64,000 nucleotides of DNA from Bradyrhizobium paxllaeri. GTDB taxonomy: Bacteria > Pseudomonadota > Alphaproteobacteria > Rhizobiales > Xanthobacteraceae. A model generated the notes under the pieces. The model ran no database searches, was not told the origin of the DNA, and worked only from the letters and a program-made list of their open reading frames with translations. Each line of letters starts with the position of its first letter. Within the stretch, counting starts at the first letter, position 1. The translations under genes were made by a program, and so were the position numbers. The DNA lies in NCBI RefSeq assembly GCF_001693515.2, contig NZ_CP042968.1, forward strand, positions 310,001 to 374,000, written 5' to 3'. Below, in pieces: positions 27,011 to 36,576 of the stretch.

Positions 27011-27931
27011 ATGATCGAACCCAAGGAAGCCGCCGGCAAGACGCATGAAGTGTTGGGCCTGCTCGGCTTCCTCTTGGTTGCGACCGCTCAGGTCTCCAAC
27101 ATGATCCTGGCGCGCGGCGTCGCCGGGAGCGTGCCGCCGTTCTCGATCGCGTTCTTTCGCTGGAGCATCGTCGCGCTCGGCCTTCTGCCGGTCATTGTGA
27201 TGGCGTTGCGGGAAAAGCCCGGCGTGTTGCAGGGGCAGACGCTGGGCATCGTGGCGGCCGGTTTCCTCGGCATGTTTATCTGCGGCGGCCCGGTCTATCT
27301 CGCCGGCGTCACGACTTCGGCGATCAACCTCGCGCTGATCATGGCGCTCGCGCCGCTTGCGGTGCTGCTGTACTCGTTCATATCGGGCCAGGAACCCATC
27401 CACCGAAGCCAGATCATCGGCATGCTGCTGTCGCTGGCCGGCGCGGGCCTGATCATTACCAAGGGGAATGCCGCCATCGGTGCCGGCGTGGTGACCGGCG
27501 ATCTGTTGGCGCTGATGGCCATGCTGGGCTGGGCGGGCTACACCCTGCTGCAGAACCGGGTCGGCAGCGGCGTAAGTTTTCTGGCGCGGATCGGCCTGTT
27601 CGCGGCAGCGGGCGCGATGTTCTCGCTGCCCTTTGCCATCCATGAAATGTGGTCTACGCCTGCTGCCGCGTTCAGCGGCCGCGCGGCGCTGGTCTATCTC
27701 TTTGCAGGGCTCGTTCCCGGGCTGTTTGCCTATGCGGCCTATGCCTATCTCGGCGCGAAGTTCGGCGCGGTGTCGACGTCGCTCAGCCTCTATCTCGGCC
27801 CGATCGTCAGCGCGGTGCTGTCGATCCTGTTCCTCGGGGAGGCGCCGACCATGGTCCATCTGATCGGCGGCGTGTTGTCGCTTGGCGGCATGTGGTTGAG
27901 CCTGCAGGCCAAGCAGGGCGCGGCGAAATAG
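27011..27931 (+). CDS. EamA-family DMT transporter
   Basis: A 306-residue inner-membrane protein with ten hydrophobic segments arranged as two EamA repeats, the drug/metabolite transporter pattern. Recognisable blocks are AFFRWSIVALGLLPV in the first repeat and LYLGPIVSAVLSILFLGEAPTMVHLIGGVL (split across helices 9-10) in the second. Members export amino acids, nucleosides or unknown metabolites. ATG at 27011 is chosen over a TTG two codons earlier; no strong Shine-Dalgarno is visible. It follows the tannase-like gene by 51 bp and could be the last gene of that operon, but the substrate is unknown. Confidence 0.85.
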   Translation: MIEPKEAAGKTHEVLGLLGFLLVATAQVSNMILARGVAGSVPPFSIAFFRWSIVALGLLPVIVMALREKPGVLQGQTLGIVAAGFLGMFICGGPVYLAGVTTSAINLALIMALAPLAVLLYSFISGQEPIHRSQIIGMLLSLAGAGLIITKGNAAIGAGVVTGDLLALMAMLGWAGYTLLQNRVGSGVSFLARIGLFAAAGAMFSLPFAIHEMWSTPAAAFSGRAALVYLFAGLVPGLFAYAAYAYLGAKFGAVSTSLSLYLGPIVSAVLSILFLGEAPTMVHLIGGVLSLGGMWLSLQAKQGAAK

Positions 27932-27946
27932 ATCCGGCGCGGCGCG

Positions 27947-29506
27947 CTACTCCATCACGGCATGGTCAGGCGCGGCCGATTGCTGGCGCAGGGTGGCCTT
28001 GGTCGAACCGATCATGATGGCGAGCGGGATCGCGCAGGCGGTGAAGATCATCACCAACTGGTAGTCGTGCGAGAATGCGATGATCTGCGCCTGCACCTTG
28101 ACCATCATGTCGGCCATGGCGCGGCCGGTGTCGGTCGCGAGATCGATCATGCCGCGCACGTTCGGCATCTGCAGCGCGTGATTGAACGGGTTGATGTGCT
28201 CGGACAGGACCGCGTAGGTGTAGCGCGTGCCCTGTGTCAGCTGCGCGATCACCAGTGAGATCCCGATCGAGCTGGCGACATTGCGCATCAGGGTCAGCAT
28301 CGAGGTGCCGTCGGTGCGCAGATGATTGGGCAGCGTCAGGAACGCTACCGTGGACAGCGGCACGAAGACGAGACCAAAACCAAAGCCCTGCACCACGCTG
28401 ATGATGACGATCTCGGTCGCGCCGGTCTGGTCGGTCCAGCCTGTCATGTAGTATAGCGACAGGCAGGTGATGCCAAGGCCCGACACGATCAGCGTTCGCG
28501 CCTCGATATGGTTCATCATGCGGCCGACCAGCATCATCGCCACGAACGTGCCGCAGCCGCGGCTCGCCAGCAGAAGCCCGGCGGTGATGATCGGATATCC
28601 GATCACGTTCTGCAGGAACGGCGACGACAGCGCCATGGTGGAGAACAGCACCAGTCCCATCACCGCCATGAACACGCATCCGGCGACGAAGTTCTTGTCC
28701 TTGAACAGCGCGAACTGGATGAACGGATGCTGCGTCGTCAGCGAATGCGCCAGGAAATAGTAGAAGCCGATGCCGGCGACGATGAATTCGGCGATGATCT
28801 CGTTGGATTCCAGCCAGCCGAGCTGCTCGCCGCGGTCGAGTGCGAGCTGCAGCGCGCCGATCGCGATCGCCAATGCGGTGAACCCGAACCAGTCGAAGCG
28901 CAGCCCAAGATCCTTCTTCGTCTCGTCCATGAAGATGATAAGGCCGAGCACGGTGATGACGCCGAACGGCAGGTTGACGAAGAACACCCAGTGCCAGGAA
29001 TAGGTCTCGGTCAGCCAGGCGCCGAGCGAGGGACCCATGATCGGGCCCATCATCACGCCCATGCCCCAGATCGCCATCGCCTTGGCGCGTTCGTGCAGCG
29101 CGTAGGAATCGAGCATCACCGCCTGCGACAGCGGCACCAGGGCTGCGCCGAACACGCCCTGCAGCAGGCGAAACACCACCATCTGGGTGATATCCTGCGC
29201 CAGTCCGCACATCACGGACGCAAGGGTGAAGCCGGCCGAGCAGATGATAAAGATGCTCTTTCGGCCGAAGCGGTTGGCGATCCACCCGACCGGCGCGGTC
29301 ATGATCGCGGCGGCGACGATGTAGGAGGTCAGCACCCAGTTGATCTGGTCCTGCGATGCCGACAGCGTGCCCTGCATGTAGGGCAGCGCGACATTGGCGA
29401 TCGTCGTGTCCAGCGCCTGCATGATGGTCGCCGTCATGGCGCAGATCGTCACCATGTTCCGGCGCAGGCCGGGAATGGATGCCGATGGCTGGCCCGGCGT
29501 TGCCAT
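27947..29506 (-). CDS. DHA2-family MFS multidrug efflux transporter (EmrB-like)
   Basis: A 519-residue major facilitator with about 14 hydrophobic segments. DHA2 signatures are present: ATIMQALDTTIANVALPYMQG in helix 1 (motif D1), GRKSIFIICSAGF (motif A) and SLGAWLTETYSWHWVFFVNLP (motif C region). The ATG at 29506 lies 4 bp after the stop of the membrane-fusion-protein gene; the open frame beyond that runs into the neighbour. Together with the HlyD protein it forms an EmrAB-type pump that moves lipophilic drugs or uncouplers out of the cell using the proton gradient. Confidence 0.92.
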   Translation of the reverse strand: MATPGQPSASIPGLRRNMVTICAMTATIMQALDTTIANVALPYMQGTLSASQDQINWVLTSYIVAAAIMTAPVGWIANRFGRKSIFIICSAGFTLASVMCGLAQDITQMVVFRLLQGVFGAALVPLSQAVMLDSYALHERAKAMAIWGMGVMMGPIMGPSLGAWLTETYSWHWVFFVNLPFGVITVLGLIIFMDETKKDLGLRFDWFGFTALAIAIGALQLALDRGEQLGWLESNEIIAEFIVAGIGFYYFLAHSLTTQHPFIQFALFKDKNFVAGCVFMAVMGLVLFSTMALSSPFLQNVIGYPIITAGLLLASRGCGTFVAMMLVGRMMNHIEARTLIVSGLGITCLSLYYMTGWTDQTGATEIVIISVVQGFGFGLVFVPLSTVAFLTLPNHLRTDGTSMLTLMRNVASSIGISLVIAQLTQGTRYTYAVLSEHINPFNHALQMPNVRGMIDLATDTGRAMADMMVKVQAQIIAFSHDYQLVMIFTACAIPLAIMIGSTKATLRQQSAAPDHAVME

Positions 29507-29510
29507 GGCG

Positions 29511-30674
29511 CTAATCGTGGTCCTGGTTGGCCACCGCGGGCGACAGGCCAAGCAGCGCCGACAGCGACCGGCTATGCTTGGTATCGATGGTGGCGTAGAC
29601 GCTCATGCCGGCTTTCAGCTTGCGGACGAACTTGTCGTTCTTGTCGAAATAGATCCGCACCGGCACACGCTGCACCACCTTGACGAAATTGCCCGACGCA
29701 TTTTGCGGCGGCAGGATCGCGAATTGCGCGCCGGTGCCGGGCGAGAGCGAGCCGACCGTGCCCTTGAACGGATGGTTCGGAAAGGCGTCGACCTCCAGCG
29801 TGACGGACTGCCCGACCGCGACATAGGTGAAATCGGATTCCTTCGGGTTGGCGTCGACCCAGGGGTTAGAGGTGTCGATGATGCTGAACACCGGCGTACC
29901 GGCGGTGACGAAGCGGCCGAGCTGAATCTGCTCGACCTGGGTGGCAACGCCCGGCATCGGCGCGCGCATCACCGTGTGGTCGAGATTGCGCTGGGCCTGG
30001 TCGAGCGCCGCCTTGGCCTGGGCATAGGGCGGGAATTCCGCGAGCGGCAGGTCTGGATTGCCGAGCAGTTGCGCCTTGGCCGTCGCGATCTTCTGCTGCA
30101 GCAGCTGATACTGCGCGCTCGCGGTGACGAGGGCGGTCGATGCATTGTCGAGGTCGAGCTGCGAGCCGAAATTATTCTTCACCAGCGAAGACTTGCGTTC
30201 GACATCGCGCCGCTTCAGCTCCATGCCCTGTTGCGACAGCTCGCTCATCTGGCTGTAGATCTTGAGGTCCGCGATCAGATTGTCGTAGGTGACGTTGGCT
30301 TGCGCGAGGTTGGCCTTGGCCTGCGCGACGGCGAGGCGGAACGGCACTGGATCGAACTCGAACAGCACGTCGCCGGGATTGACCTGCTGGCCCTCCTTCA
30401 CCACGACCTTCTCGATCTTGCCGGAGATGTCGGGCGTGATCAGAACCTTTTGCGCGCCGACATAGGCGTCGTCGGTGGTCACGTAGCGGCCGCCGTTGAG
30501 GTAGAACGTCACGCCGGCCACCAGCGCGACCAGCGGCAGCACCACGAGCAGCAGGAAGCGGCGATAGCGGCGCAGGCCGGCCAGCAGCCGGCGGCGCGGC
30601 TCAGCCGCAAGCTTCGGCCGCGTTGTGGGAGCGCCCTTCTGCTCGGGCGGAAATTTGAGCACGGGATCAGCCAT
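29511..30674 (-). CDS. HlyD/EmrA-family membrane fusion protein
   Basis: A 387-residue periplasmic adaptor. A cytoplasmic arginine-rich tail (about 1-40) is followed by one transmembrane helix (41-62), a lipoyl-like half motif (DDAYVGAQKVLITPDISGKI, about 70-90), a coiled-coil hairpin (about 115-215), the second lipoyl half and a beta-barrel domain. It links the EmrB-like pump to an outer-membrane channel. No TolC homologue is in the window. Its start lies inside the end of the MarR gene (8 bp overlap), with AAGGAG in the regulator's last codons serving as its ribosome binding site. Confidence 0.92.
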   Translation of the reverse strand: MADPVLKFPPEQKGAPTTRPKLAAEPRRRLLAGLRRYRRFLLLVVLPLVALVAGVTFYLNGGRYVTTDDAYVGAQKVLITPDISGKIEKVVVKEGQQVNPGDVLFEFDPVPFRLAVAQAKANLAQANVTYDNLIADLKIYSQMSELSQQGMELKRRDVERKSSLVKNNFGSQLDLDNASTALVTASAQYQLLQQKIATAKAQLLGNPDLPLAEFPPYAQAKAALDQAQRNLDHTVMRAPMPGVATQVEQIQLGRFVTAGTPVFSIIDTSNPWVDANPKESDFTYVAVGQSVTLEVDAFPNHPFKGTVGSLSPGTGAQFAILPPQNASGNFVKVVQRVPVRIYFDKNDKFVRKLKAGMSVYATIDTKHSRSLSALLGLSPAVANQDHD

Positions 30675-31146
30675 AACGCTGCTCCTTTCGCGGAGGTTCG
30701 TTCGCAGGATGCTGGATCGCGTTGCGGACGTTCTCCTTGATCAGGTCGAGTTGGTCGAGCAGGCGGTGCGCATCGGCGGGGTTGATGCCGTCGAGCGCGG
30801 TCGCCGTCAGTTCGGAGCGCAGTCCGGCAAGCTTGCCGAGCAGCGGGCGCGCGGCCTTGCGCAGATAGAGGCGGTTGACGCGGCGGTCGTTCTCGTCGCC
30901 GCGGCGCTCGATCCAGCCATTGTCGCAGAGCTTGTCGATCAGCCGCGTCAGCGTGATCGGCTGCATCTCCATCTGTTCGGCGAGTTCCGATTGCTTCAGG
31001 CCCTCGGTCCGTTCGACCTTGGCCAGAACCGCCCATTGCGCGCGGGTGATGCCGTAGCGTGCGGCCTGCCGATCGGCATAGGCGCGCATCATCCGCTGCA
31101 CCTCGCCGAGCGTAAACAGGAAATTCATGTCCACCGAACCGCGCAT
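30667..31146 (-). CDS. MarR-family transcriptional regulator of the efflux operon
   Basis: A 159-residue winged-helix regulator. The core reads YGITRAQWAVLAKVERTEGLKQ (helices 2-3), SELAEQMEMQPITLTRLIDKL (recognition helix) and the wing DENDRRVNRLYL. The D-x-R-x3-R wing motif is the MarR hallmark. The chosen start (MRGSVDM, 31146) has GGAGG upstream; codons further upstream run through the palindrome at 31160-31191. It is first in the MarR-EmrA-EmrB operon and overlaps emrA, so it probably represses its own operon and is released by a small aromatic ligand, the common behaviour of the family. Confidence 0.88.
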   Translation of the reverse strand: MRGSVDMNFLFTLGEVQRMMRAYADRQAARYGITRAQWAVLAKVERTEGLKQSELAEQMEMQPITLTRLIDKLCDNGWIERRGDENDRRVNRLYLRKAARPLLGKLAGLRSELTATALDGINPADAHRLLDQLDLIKENVRNAIQHPANEPPRKEQRYG

Positions 31147-31159
31147 CGCCCTCAGCCTC

Positions 31160-31191
31160 CATAAGCTAGCGATATAATAAGCTTGCTTATG
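31160..31191 (-). promoter_or_regulatory. Candidate MarR operator overlapping the efflux operon promoter
   Basis: CATAAGC and GCTTATG form a 7 bp inverted repeat with 18 bp between them, and a further AAGCTT palindrome lies inside (31180-31185). The inner AT-rich stretch (TTATTATAT on the minus strand) could be the -10 region. It sits 14 bp upstream of the regulator start. An AT-rich palindrome over the promoter is what MarR proteins usually bind. Confidence 0.5.
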
Positions 31192-31302
31192 AATTTCGCA
31201 TGCCGAGTTAAAGATGGCCTGACCCGCTTCCAGCACATGGCTGGGAACCAATAGGCGGCCGGGCTTTTGGATTGGCGGGCAGAGGTGCTACAAAAGGTTA
31301 AG

Positions 31303-31788
31303 ATGACCCTGACAAAGCCAACGTTTCCCGCGCCGGACCACGATCACGGCCGCTGCACTGCGGAAGCGATCGCCCATGCCGAGCAGGTTTGCGCGCGGCG
31401 GGCGCAGAAATTCACCCCGATCCGCCGCCAGGTGCTGCAGGCGCTGCTGTCGAGCCACCGCCCACTCGGCGCCTATGAGGTGATCGACGAACTGGCCAAA
31501 TCGATGCCGCGCCCGGCGCCGATCACGGTCTACCGCGCGCTCGATTTCCTGATGGAGAACGGCCTCGTCCATCGGATCGAAAGCCGCAACGCGTTCCTCG
31601 CCTGTGCGCATGACCATGACGAGACCTCGATGGTGGCATTTTTGATCTGCGAACTCTGCGGCTCCGTCGGCGAAATTCCGGCAGCCCCCGTAGCGCAAAG
31701 CCTCAACGCGGCGGCGCGCGCGTCAGGTTTCGCCCCAAAGCTTTCCGTCGTCGAGATCGCCGGCACCTGCGCCCATTGCCAGAAATAA
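31303..31788 (+). CDS. zur: Fur-family zinc uptake regulator (Zur-like)
   Basis: A 161-residue Fur-family repressor. The winged helix spans about 25-85 (FTPIRRQVLQALLSSHRPLGAYE then ITVYRALDFLMENGLVHRIESR). The dimerisation domain has CAHDHDET, the structural zinc pair CELC and the C-terminal pair CAHC. This cysteine arrangement and RIESRNAFLAC are typical of Zur rather than Fur or Irr. Zur represses zinc importers when zinc is plentiful; no znu genes are in the window. The start at 31303 has AAAGG upstream; a TTG further upstream is less likely. It is followed 32 bp later by an EamA transporter. Confidence 0.85.
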   Translation: MTLTKPTFPAPDHDHGRCTAEAIAHAEQVCARRAQKFTPIRRQVLQALLSSHRPLGAYEVIDELAKSMPRPAPITVYRALDFLMENGLVHRIESRNAFLACAHDHDETSMVAFLICELCGSVGEIPAAPVAQSLNAAARASGFAPKLSVVEIAGTCAHCQK

Positions 31789-31820
31789 AGAACACGGCGG
31801 CAAGCCGGTCACGAGGATAG

Positions 31821-32759
31821 ATGTCGTCCAAGCCATTAGAACCTTCCACCGGGCGTGCGCTCACCCCGGGCGCGATCGCCTTGATGCTGATGCTGTGCCT
31901 GAGCTGGGGGTTCAATCAGATCGCGGTCAAGCTCGCGCTGCCCGATGTGCCGCCGATGATGCAGGCGCTGATCCGTTCCGCCGGCGCTCTGCCGGTCATG
32001 CTGTTCGCCGGATGGCTGCGCGGCGTAAAATTCTTCGAGCGCGACGGCTCGCTGTGGCCCGGCCTCTTGGCCGGCACATTGTTCGGGATCGAATTCGTGC
32101 TGATCTTCACGGGGCTGGTATTCACCTCGGCGTCGCGCGCCGCCGTGTTCCTCTACACCGCGCCATTCTTCGTCGCGCTGGGCTCCTACCAGTTTCTCGG
32201 CGAGCGGTTGAGCATGCTGCAATGGAGTGGGTTGGGCCTCAGCTTTGCCGGCGTCGCGCTGGCGATCGGTGTGCCGCAGGCAAACGTCGATGCAAAAGTG
32301 CTGCTGGGCGATCTGCTGGTGGTAGGCGGCGGCGCGCTGTGGGGCGCGACCACGCTGATTGCGAAAGGCACGAAGCTTCGTAACGCCGCGCCTGAGAAGG
32401 CGCTCAGCTATCAGGCGGCTGTGTCGATTCCGATCCTCGGCGCCGCATCGCTGCTGTTCGGCGAGGAGATCACGCACATGCCGAGCGCGTTGTCGATTTC
32501 GCTCCTGGCCTATCAGGCGATCTGGGTGGTGGGATGCACCTTCGTGCTATGGTTTGCACTGGTGAAGACCTACTCGGCGAGCAAGCTCTCGTCATTTACA
32601 TTCTTCACGCCGCTGTTCGGCGTCGTCGCCGCCTATTTCATCCTGCACGACACGCTGACGATCGCGTTCGGCGTCGCGGCGCTGCTGGTCATCGCAGGGC
32701 TTTATCTTGTCAACAAGCCCGATCCGAAGGTGGTGCCGGATCCGAACGTGCCGGCGTAG
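31821..32759 (+). CDS. EamA-family DMT transporter
   Basis: A 312-residue ten-helix DMT protein with two EamA repeats. It opens with LTPGAIALMLMLCLSWGFNQI, carries FLYTAPFFVALGSYQFLGERL at the end of the first repeat and FFTPLFGVVAAYFILHDTL at the end of the second, both standard for the family. It is on the same strand as zur with a 32 bp gap and may be cotranscribed, although nothing else ties it to zinc. The stop codon is followed 9 bp later by a palindromic repeat. Confidence 0.85.
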   Translation: MSSKPLEPSTGRALTPGAIALMLMLCLSWGFNQIAVKLALPDVPPMMQALIRSAGALPVMLFAGWLRGVKFFERDGSLWPGLLAGTLFGIEFVLIFTGLVFTSASRAAVFLYTAPFFVALGSYQFLGERLSMLQWSGLGLSFAGVALAIGVPQANVDAKVLLGDLLVVGGGALWGATTLIAKGTKLRNAAPEKALSYQAAVSIPILGAASLLFGEEITHMPSALSISLLAYQAIWVVGCTFVLWFALVKTYSASKLSSFTFFTPLFGVVAAYFILHDTLTIAFGVAALLVIAGLYLVNKPDPKVVPDPNVPA

Positions 32760-32768
32760 TGCTTCCGG

Positions 32769-32854
32769 CGTCATTGCGAGGAGCGTAGCGACGAAGCAAT
32801 CCATGCTTCAGCGCGAGTGGAGAGATGGATTGCTTCGCTTCGCTCGCAATGACG
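32769..32854. repeat. Palindromic repeat (CGTCATTGCGAG family)
   Basis: The ends are CGTCATTGCGAGGAGCG with GAAGCAATCCA, and TGGATTGCTTCG with CGCTCGCAATGACG, an almost perfect inverted pair about 30 bp long around a 22 bp centre. A right half of the same family lies at 51010-51039. It fills the gap between two convergent genes (EamA and sulfurtransferase) and would form a strong hairpin in either transcript. Confidence 0.85.
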
Positions 32855-32864
32855 GGGAGAGAGT

Positions 32865-33740
32865 CTACCCCGTCTCGATCGGCAGCGACGCATCCTTGGC
32901 CCATTCGCCCATCGAGCCGTCGTAGAGGGTGAGGTTGTCGTAGCCAAGCCGGTGCAGCAGAAACAGATCGACCGTCGCCGAGATGCCGCCGCCGCAATAG
33001 GCGACCACACGCTTGTCTTTCGTGATCCCCTGCGCCTTGAATTTGGCTTCAGCCTCGGCGAGCGGCACGAAGGCCTTGGTTTTGGGATCGAGCAGCGTCG
33101 CGGCCGAGACGTTGCAACTGCCGGGCACGCGGCCGGGCCGGCCGTAGCGGCTGGGCTCCAATCCCCTGTGAAACTGCGGGCCGAGGGCGTTGACGACGAC
33201 GGTGCCATGCTCGGACGTTGCGGCAAGCGTTTCGTGCTTGTCGACGAAAAATCCGTCCTTCGGTTCGGCGATGAACGTCGCCGGCTTATATCCCTTCGCA
33301 GGCCCCGTATCGAGCGGACGTCCCTCGAATTTCCATTTGTCGAGGCCGCCGTCGAGCACAGATACGTTCTCGAAGCCCAGCGATGTGAGCATCCACCAGA
33401 ACCGCGTCGCCCACATCGGGGTGCCGAGGCTGTACAGCACCACGCAGCTGTCATTGGATACGCCGTGACGGCCGAACGCGGCCTCAAGCTGCGCCACGTC
33501 AGGCATCATGAAGCGAAGCTCGGTAGTGGCGTCGGAAAATTCGCCCTGCAGATCGAGAAAGTCCGCACCGGGAATGTGCCCGGCTTCGAAGGTGTGCCGC
33601 CCGGGGACGGTGAGATAGGGCTGGCTGGAGCCTTCGGGCGCGGGTTCGAGATAGGTGGTGCAGTCGAACAGGCGCAAATTCGGCCGGTCCAGGATATCAG
33701 CGAGTTCCGCCGTCGAGATGAGCCCGTTATGCCCCGACAT
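32865..33740 (-). CDS. sseA: 3-mercaptopyruvate/thiosulfate sulfurtransferase (two rhodanese domains)
   Basis: A 291-residue sulfurtransferase with two rhodanese domains. The inactive N-terminal domain (about 8-140) carries GHIPGADFLDLQGEFSD and ends at VLYSLGTPMWATRFWW. The catalytic C-terminal domain holds the active-site Cys in VAYCGGGISAT, whose loop CGGGIS is closer to mercaptopyruvate sulfurtransferases (CG-S/G-G) than to thiosulfate rhodaneses (CRxGxR). It transfers sulfur from 3-mercaptopyruvate to cyanide or thiol acceptors. The gene stands alone on the minus strand. sseA is used by family; the exact donor is inferred. Confidence 0.87.
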   Translation of the reverse strand: MSGHNGLISTAELADILDRPNLRLFDCTTYLEPAPEGSSQPYLTVPGRHTFEAGHIPGADFLDLQGEFSDATTELRFMMPDVAQLEAAFGRHGVSNDSCVVLYSLGTPMWATRFWWMLTSLGFENVSVLDGGLDKWKFEGRPLDTGPAKGYKPATFIAEPKDGFFVDKHETLAATSEHGTVVVNALGPQFHRGLEPSRYGRPGRVPGSCNVSAATLLDPKTKAFVPLAEAEAKFKAQGITKDKRVVAYCGGGISATVDLFLLHRLGYDNLTLYDGSMGEWAKDASLPIETG

Positions 33741-34005
33741 GGATGGCCTCCCGTTATTTTAGGCTGATGCTAGAGCCTGCATCGGGCTATGAAAAGGCGG
33801 CCGGGAGGGATGCCCGCCCTTTCAATTCGGCGATTCCTGTCCAATATAGCGGTTAACGGAAGACGAGGTCTTTTGCCCTGCTGCCGGCCGCCGCGATCGC
33901 CATAAGCCATTGAAGATACAAGACAAAAATCAAAGTGTGACGAGGCGCACAGCGCTTTCGGCGCCCACTTGGTGATTGTCACCAAAACCTGATATTCGAG
34001 GCCCC

Positions 34006-35292
<1,287 letters not shown>

Positions 35293-35300
35293 GATTTCTC

Positions 35301-35443
35301 CGTCGTCCCCGCCTAGTGCGCAATTGCGCACGGGGCGCGGGGACCCATAACCACAGGGTTTCGTGGTTATGCCGGGTTGTGGCTCCAGCCTCCGTAACAA
35401 TGAACTCCTGTGGTTATGGGTCCCGGCGTCCGCCGGGACGACG
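35301..35443. repeat. Palindromic repeat related to the 9932 and 56341 elements
   Basis: The left end is CGTCGTCCCCGC, with inner GGGGACCCATAACCACA; the right end is TGTGGTTATGGGTCCC followed by GGGACGACG. The GACCCATAACCAC block is shared with the elements at 9932 and 56341, but the terminal hairpins and core differ, so this is a diverged or composite member. The centre (35374-35408) is not repeated in the window. Confidence 0.75.
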
Positions 35444-35515
35444 TCGCGGAGAGATTGCGCTTCGCCCCACCTCGGTTACGATGCGTCTCAATCAAAAACG
35501 ATTGGGAGATCGCCC

Positions 35516-36409
35516 ATGTCCTCGCTGTCCGGCAAACAAGGCCCGCGCTACCGCCATCTCGCCGACGACAGCGATCCCTACGAGACCATTGCGGTTGAAA
35601 AACTGACGCCGATCATCGGCGCGGAAATCTCCGGCGTCGACATCGGCAAGCTCGTCTCGAACGACGCGCGCTCCAATCGCCAGATGGACGAGATCCATCG
35701 CGCGCTCGCCGAGAATCTCGTGATCTTCTTTCGTGACCAGCATATCAGCTCCGACCAACATCTCGCCTTTGGCCGCAAGTTCGGCGAACTGCACGTGCAT
35801 CCGGCGGCGCCCAACGAGGGCGATCCGGCGCTGATGAAGATCTACGCCGACAAGGATTCGCCGCGCGCCAATGGCGAGGGCTGGCACTCGGATGTGTCCT
35901 GCGACCTCGAACCGCCGATGGGCTCGATCCTCTACATCAAGCAATGCCCGCCGCGCGGCGGCGATACGCTGTTCGCCAACATGTATGCGGCCTATGAGGC
36001 GCTGTCGGAGAAGATGAAGACCTATCTCGACGGGCTCACCGCGCTGCACGACGGCGAGCAGACCTATCGCGGGCTCTACGCCAATTACGGCGTCGCCGAT
36101 CGTCCCGAATATCCGCGCGCCGAACATCCGGTCGTACGAACCCATCCGGTCACCGGCAAGAAAGCGCTCTACGTCAACCGCGGCTTCACCCGCCACATTA
36201 TCGGTGTCCCCCGCGACGAGAGCGACGCCATGCTGGCCTATCTCTACCAGCACGCGGAAAACCCGCTGTTCCAGTGCCGCTTCCGCTGGACCGAAAACGC
36301 TATCGCCTTCTGGGACAACCGCTGCGCCCAGCACCGCGCGATGTGGGACTACTGGCCGCATACGCGTTCAGGCACGCGGGTGACGGTGAAGGGGGAGAGG
36401 CCGGTGTAA
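35516..36409 (+). CDS. TauD/TfdA-family Fe(II)/2-oxoglutarate-dependent dioxygenase
   Basis: A 297-residue dioxygenase. The iron facial triad is His124 and Asp126 in GEGWHSDVSCD and His273 in CAQHRAMWD. The 2-oxoglutarate-binding arginine is in HTRSGTR near residue 284-288, and HPVTGKKALYVN (209-220) is a strong TauD/TfdA signature. Family members hydroxylate taurine, phenoxyacetates, alkyl sulfates and other small acids. The start at 35516 has GGGAGA upstream; codons further upstream derive from the repeat. A Rieske oxygenase follows 167 bp downstream on the same strand, separated by a palindromic element, so a joint pathway is possible but not shown. Confidence 0.88.
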   Translation: MSSLSGKQGPRYRHLADDSDPYETIAVEKLTPIIGAEISGVDIGKLVSNDARSNRQMDEIHRALAENLVIFFRDQHISSDQHLAFGRKFGELHVHPAAPNEGDPALMKIYADKDSPRANGEGWHSDVSCDLEPPMGSILYIKQCPPRGGDTLFANMYAAYEALSEKMKTYLDGLTALHDGEQTYRGLYANYGVADRPEYPRAEHPVVRTHPVTGKKALYVNRGFTRHIIGVPRDESDAMLAYLYQHAENPLFQCRFRWTENAIAFWDNRCAQHRAMWDYWPHTRSGTRVTVKGERPV

Positions 36410-36414
36410 TTTTC

Positions 36415-36501
36415 GTAGGGTGGGCAAAGCGCAGCGTGCCCACCATTTCACGCCATGACTCGTTGATCGATGGTGGGCACGCTGCGCTTTGCCCACCCTA
36501 C
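36415..36501. repeat. 87 bp repeat with perfect 32 bp inverted ends (GTAGGGTGGGC family)
   Basis: The arms GTAGGGTGGGCAAAGCGCAG... and ...CTGCGCTTTGCCCACCCTAC are perfect 32 bp reverse complements around a 23 bp centre. Further copies are at 51914-52001, 54079-54171 and 63921-64000. This copy lies 5 bp after the stop of the TauD-like gene. Confidence 0.88.
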
Positions 36502-36576
36502 TGCTGCATTCGCGTTGACGCCTAGCCGCGTCTGCGTCAAGCTCCGCCAAAAGCAAAAACATCCGGAGGACGCCCG

